In this document: in pieces, positions 60,320-64,000 of the stretch
How the letters are laid out: every line of letters starts with the position of its first letter
How positions within the stretch are numbered: the first letter of the stretch is position 1
Assembly: GCA_028554795.2 (NCBI GenBank)
Contig: CM068841.1
Location: 26,593,308 to 26,657,307 of the forward strand
Direction of reading: 5' to 3'
Source of the DNA: Sinohyriopsis cumingii
Taxonomy: Eukaryota > Mollusca > Bivalvia > Unionida > Unionidae
DNA length: 64,000 bases
Notes under the pieces: generated by a model
The model's input: the letters and a program-made list of their open reading frames with translations, nothing else
Databases searched by the model: none
What the model was told of the DNA's origin: nothing
Translations under genes and position numbers: made by a program

Positions 60320-60475
60320 ACTATTGAGGTTTGTAAGCATTATTATCATAAGGAATCGATAAAGACTATTGAGGTTTGTAAGCATTATTATCATAATCAA
60401 TAAAGACTGTTGAGGTTTGAAAGCATTATTATCATAATCAATCAATAAAAACCATTGAGGTTTATAAGTAGTATG
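60320..60475. repeat. Minisatellite, 41-45-bp unit, 3.5 copies
   Basis: Units start ACTATTGAGGTTTGTAAGCA at 60320 and 60365, ACTGTTGAGGTTTGAAAGC at 60406 and ACCATTGAGGTTTATAAG at 60451. Each full unit continues with ATTATTATCATAA and an ATCAATAAA linker. Confidence 0.88.
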
Positions 60476-61830
60476 TAATTCTTTAATAAAACTAGTAAAC
60501 AGTTTAATTACAATGCAGCAGATTTAATATTTAACAAGGAGTGAACATCACATGGTTAGACAGCTTTAGTACCTAGATACTTTTATCAGATCTGCAAGGA
60601 AAACCCCCCAAATATTTCTGAAAATTGTGCACAATGTCCAAAAAATAGGTTTTAAGAAAGTGCATGTTACATGCCCAGATATTGAGATTCAGGAAATTTC
60701 TGTTGAACATTTTGATTTTTGGTAGTGGGATAGTTGAGACAACTATATCAGTGTGAACTATTTTCTGTCTGTTGAATTTGCACAATACCAGACGTCTGTA
60801 ATTAGTGCAGTGAATGTATGAAAAGCACCTGTACTGGGATGTTATTGGAAAATATATGTTGCTCATAATTTAATTAATTGGAATATTTAAGATATGTCTT
60901 TTTTTTTAATTTTAAGTATCTTGAATTGTTTGGGTTTTGTTAGTTGAAGATCTACAAGCAAAATCCTGTGGATGACTTTAAAACTTCTATTTAATTATGT
61001 GAAAGCATTTTCCTCATAAAATTAAGTCAACTCATTTCCTCCCATAAAATGACATAGAAGCTTTTGATCCCGTAAAATGAAGAAACCATGAAGCTGACAG
61101 CTTATTTAGGGACTGGTACATACTTTGGTAAGAATAGTCATTTCAATGAGTGTTGTCATGGCTAATCTGCAAGGTCAGGTACTTTGTCAAACACAGTAAT
61201 AAGTGTTTTCCTGCAATTTTATCTTGTGAGAAACAGGTTTCCTACATGGCTGACAAAAGCTGATTTTCTAAAATATCAAGTACATGGATAGAGAAATTTT
61301 TTCTGCAGGACACGTTAAACATTCAATATTTTGTTATATTTCAGGCACAGGCTCAAATTTTGATCCCAGTCATCTAATCTTTTTATTCATGAAGACTAAT
61401 GCTTGTTGTGTATATTTAAGATCAGTGATAACTCCATGGCTTTTTATTCCTTTTTCCTCAGAGCTTTTTATTGGATATTTATCAGTGGGGATTTCCCCAA
61501 AACAAACTTGTTTGATTTGCTCTTGTTACTGTGAACAATCAGTTAGCAAAACTTGGATATGTGCTTTGTTGCTTAATTTGTTTTTACTCTGTTTTCTGTC
61601 ATTAAAAACAAAAATGCTATGGTATTTTGTTATAGCTTTATCAACAATTTAAAGTAAAAATTCTGTTTGATGTTTGACAATATGCATAACAGTATAGGTA
61701 CAACCTCTTGGGTGTGGCAGTGTATGCTTTAATCTGGTTTTTTGCTGGCAATGTGAAATCAGGATTAGGGAGCTATTATGAATGATACTCGAGACAGTTT
61801 GACTTCTGTTATATGAAGTTTTACTATTCT
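60476..61830. other. Intron 7 sequence, nothing recognised
   Basis: AT-rich. A 122-codon + strand frame at 61284-61652 is Phe/Leu-rich and has no recognised domain or conserved context. I treat it as chance. Confidence 0.45.
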
Positions 61831-61843
61831 ATGCTTGTTTTGT

Positions 61844-62093
61844 TGTTGTTGTTGTTGTATGGTTTAACGCCATTTTCAGCACACGATAGGCTATACATGG
61901 CGGCCAGTATTAATGGTGGAGGAAGAACCTGGGAAATCCCCGGAAAGAACCACCAACCCACGAGAAGCTACTGGCGAGCTTTCTCACATACTCGCGTTAG
62001 CCGAATCCTAGACTCAAACCCACGCAGACAGAAGTGAGATGGCAGTGATCCGTAACGGAGGGCTCTTTAGACCACTCAACCACTCGGGGCCCC
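61844..62093 (-). mobile_element. SINE family A, full-length copy on the minus strand, with target-site duplication
   Basis: On the minus strand it reads GGGGCCCCGAGTGGTTGAG, then TGGTCTAAAGAGC. Box B is GGGTTTGAGTCTAGG, the body GAGAAAGCTCGCCAGTAGC, the core CCGCCATGTATAGCC, and a CAACAACAACAA tail. An exact 13-bp duplication, ATGCTTGTTTTGT, is at 61831-61843 and 62094-62106. Confidence 0.93.
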
Positions 62094-62106
62094 ATGCTTG
62101 TTTTGT

Positions 62107-63290
62107 CAAAAAAGGAGTTTGAAATGATTTGATTTTACAGTTGTGGAGTTAAACATATCCATAAGAAAAAGAATAAGATTTTACTGTTCATAAATATGAA
62201 TGTCTGACCCAGGTGTGTGTTTTTGTTGTTAGAGATGTTAGGGCTGTTCCAGTAAAACATATACCCCGGGGGGGGGGGGAACTTTCAAATTCAACCAACT
62301 CACAACAGAAGCAATTTAAAAAAATTATGATCACCATCAGATGCGTTTTAATAAAAAAAAAATTCTGGCTATGGGTTAGTGGGCGGTAGAAGCGATTTTA
62401 ATATTGGGTTGGGGACAGAAGCGATTTAAATGACAGTTGGCTGGAGGTAATCTACTGAATTCTTATAGATCATATAATCTACTGCATCTTTTTATTTGTA
62501 TTCATTGATTATAATCAATCTTTTGTCCAGTTTGTTTGTCTGTCAGCCAAGTATGTCTCTGATACTGTGAAATCACAAATTTTCATGGTGGCTTATTATT
62601 TGTAGATGTCATAGATCAGTCCCATAATACCTACTAATTTAACATCCATGAATACAGATTTTATAATAGATATTTCTATTCTAATACAGAAATCATGAAT
62701 TTGTATCCTTACTAAACTTTGTTTACTAAAGTGATCACTATGTCTTGCTATTTTCTTTGTTCTCAGGCATGCTGCTTTTGATTAGAATAATAGTTAAATT
62801 TTGTATTGCTTTAAATGTGTGGTCAGATTCTATGATTCCTTGGGGTTTTTTTTTTTTTCAATAAATGTTTTGGTAAACTTGTAATACATGTACATGATTT
62901 GTCAGAAAAAAACCCATTGATGCCTGTGGAAGTGATGTTGCATTATTTCTGTCTACTTTTACACTATATCATTTCTTGTAAGAACGTCTTTTTCAGTTAC
63001 TGATGTCTTATTTGTATGCCTTGTTTCAAGACTAATATAAAGTTTTTTAAAAAATATAGCAAGTCAAACATTTTTACATCATAAGTTAGATTTTAAGAAA
63101 TGATGAAAGTCAAGGAATCGTTTTTCCCAGAGTACTCATAAAATCAATATCATTGCAGTTAACTATATTGTCAACTGCATCATCATCATCACTGATGGCC
63201 TAGCAGTAACATTCTGCACTTTCAATCTAGTTGTCACAGGTTCTTTTTCCCACTTCTAGTCTTTCATATGAAACTTATATCTGTGGCCTG
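62107..63290. other. Intron 7 sequence with a GGGCTGTTCCA-type repeat
   Basis: At about 62238-62440 the words GGGCTGTTCCAGTAAAACAT and ACAGAAGCGATTTAAAT occur around a run of about 12 G. GGGCTGTTCCATTAAAACAT is also at 29007-29026, so this is the start of a further dispersed repeat. The rest is unremarkable. Confidence 0.45.
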
Positions 63291-63545
63291 AGGGGCTTTC
63301 ATGGCAGAGTGGTATAAGATGCTTGTCTTGTGATACAGATCTGAGGGGCTTCCATGGCAGTGGTACATGATGCTTGTCATGTGATTACTTGCCTCCAATG
63401 TGTAAATGAGAATGTTGCCAGTTACTTGTGGAAGGTCAGTGGTTCTACATAAGTGGTGTTTGGTGTCTCAAAAGGACTAGGATTTTCTTAGCAGTAAAAC
63501 TGGCTGCCATATATAGATTCTGAAAATGGTATAAAGGCCATAATG
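63290..63545 (+). mobile_element. Old SINE related to family A, with duplicated head
   Basis: It has GAGGGGCTTTCATGGCAGAG, TGGTATAAGATGCTTG as an A-box-like head, and then again GAGGGGCTTCCATGGCAG, TGGTACATGATGCTTG. A diverged body follows (AATGAGAATGTTGCCAGTTA, TGTGGAAGGTCAGTGGTTCT, CTGGCTGCCATATATAG). It resembles family A in order but with low similarity. Confidence 0.6.
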
Positions 63546-63599
63546 ATGTACTGAAACCCGAGATCTCATGTCTAAATAACTTTGGCTGTTGGAAATAAA

Positions 63600-63810
63600 C
63601 GTCAAATCAGCAGAGGCTCCATGTGCCCAAGTGTACTAAGGTGCTTGCTATTACATCACTTGCACATATTACAGAGTGAGTTTGTGTCACAGATCAACCA
63701 ATTTAGGTTGGTAGTCTTTCGGGGTTCTTCCTCCACCTAAAATATTGTTAAAAAAATAATAAAAAAACCCAAATCAAACCAAACTAAATCAACCAACTAA
63801 TCAACAGTGG
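63600..63810 (+). mobile_element. Second old SINE-like fragment
   Basis: AGGCTCCATGTGCCCAAGTG, then TAAGGTGCTTG, and later GGTAGTCTTTCGGGGTTCTT, CCTCCACCTAAAATATTG and an A-rich AAACCCAAATCAAACC tail. This is the order of family A parts with strong decay. Confidence 0.5.
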
Positions 63811-64000
63811 CAACAGCAGCAAAGGTACTAGTCAGTCATTTTTGCCTCAGCTGTATGAGTTTATAACTTTTGACTCAAGTAATTTTTGTAGACCTTTGAA
63901 TATTTTCAATTATGCCTTTCTGACAGTTACCTAAAAGTCAACATCAGTTAGTACAAATGGATTTTTCACGGTGAGCATATTAGATGGAAAAGTCTTGAGC

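Noticed and set aside
60320..60475. CRISPR-like array of regularly spaced repeats
   Set aside because: The repeats are contiguous with no unique spacers, the genome is eukaryotic, and no cas genes are present.
61284..61652. 122-codon + strand open frame as a membrane-protein gene
   Set aside because: The hydrophobic look comes from T-rich DNA. There is no recognisable family, and it lies within a TLK intron without splice or promoter support.
54440..64000. TLK exon with the DFG motif
   Set aside because: I looked for an EIKITDFGLSK-like coding stretch after an AG in the right phase and did not find one; it probably lies beyond the window.

Overview
This is one intron-rich stretch of an animal nuclear genome. 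It is AT-rich, has canonical GT..AG introns, and is crowded with tRNA-derived SINEs and small DNA transposons. The style of the SINEs (a Leu/Ser-type tRNA head, a conserved body and a CAA-type tail) and of the diverged tandem repeats suggests a marine lophotrochozoan, most likely a mollusc. The species is an inference, not something the sequence proves.

The only convincing host gene is the middle part of a Tousled-like kinase (TLK) gene on the + strand. Seven exons (1569-1697, 25329-25493, 27518-27599, 28567-28658, 37908-37997, 45687-45856, 54407-54439) join with matching codon phases into about 253 residues. They cover the end of the coiled-coil region and the kinase domain from its start to the catalytic-loop Asn. 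The amino-terminal part lies before the window. The DFG motif and the rest of the kinase lie after it, beyond an intron longer than 9.5 kb. Nearly everything else is TLK intron.

The introns hold layered mobile elements. Intron 1 (23.6 kb) has SINEs, a decayed DIRS-like retrotransposon (about 5000-6352), diverged tandem repeats (10738-11560) and a 3.9-kb non-LTR retrotransposon (about 19085-22984). The 5' part of that element is inverted, as expected from twin priming. Intron 4 (28659-37907) has a 2.2-kb hAT-like element and a piece of a DIRS-type tyrosine recombinase. Intron 5 (37998-45686) has a long diverged tandem array, a DIRS-type RT/RNase H relic split by a mariner-like MITE, and a piggyBac-like MITE. 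Intron 6 (45857-54406) has a second copy of the mariner-like MITE, a second tandem array and two copies of a second SINE family. The partial intron 7 has a second hAT-like copy that carries a SINE, a piggyBac-like MITE with TTAA ends, and more SINEs.

I found no operon, CRISPR array, rRNA, functional tRNA gene or new gene system. What is of interest is the transposon archaeology. There are nested insertions, target-site duplications, an empty site available inside the window, and several repeat families defined here by two or more copies. All boundaries of non-coding repeats were read by eye and may be off by several bases, or by tens of bases for the decayed ones.
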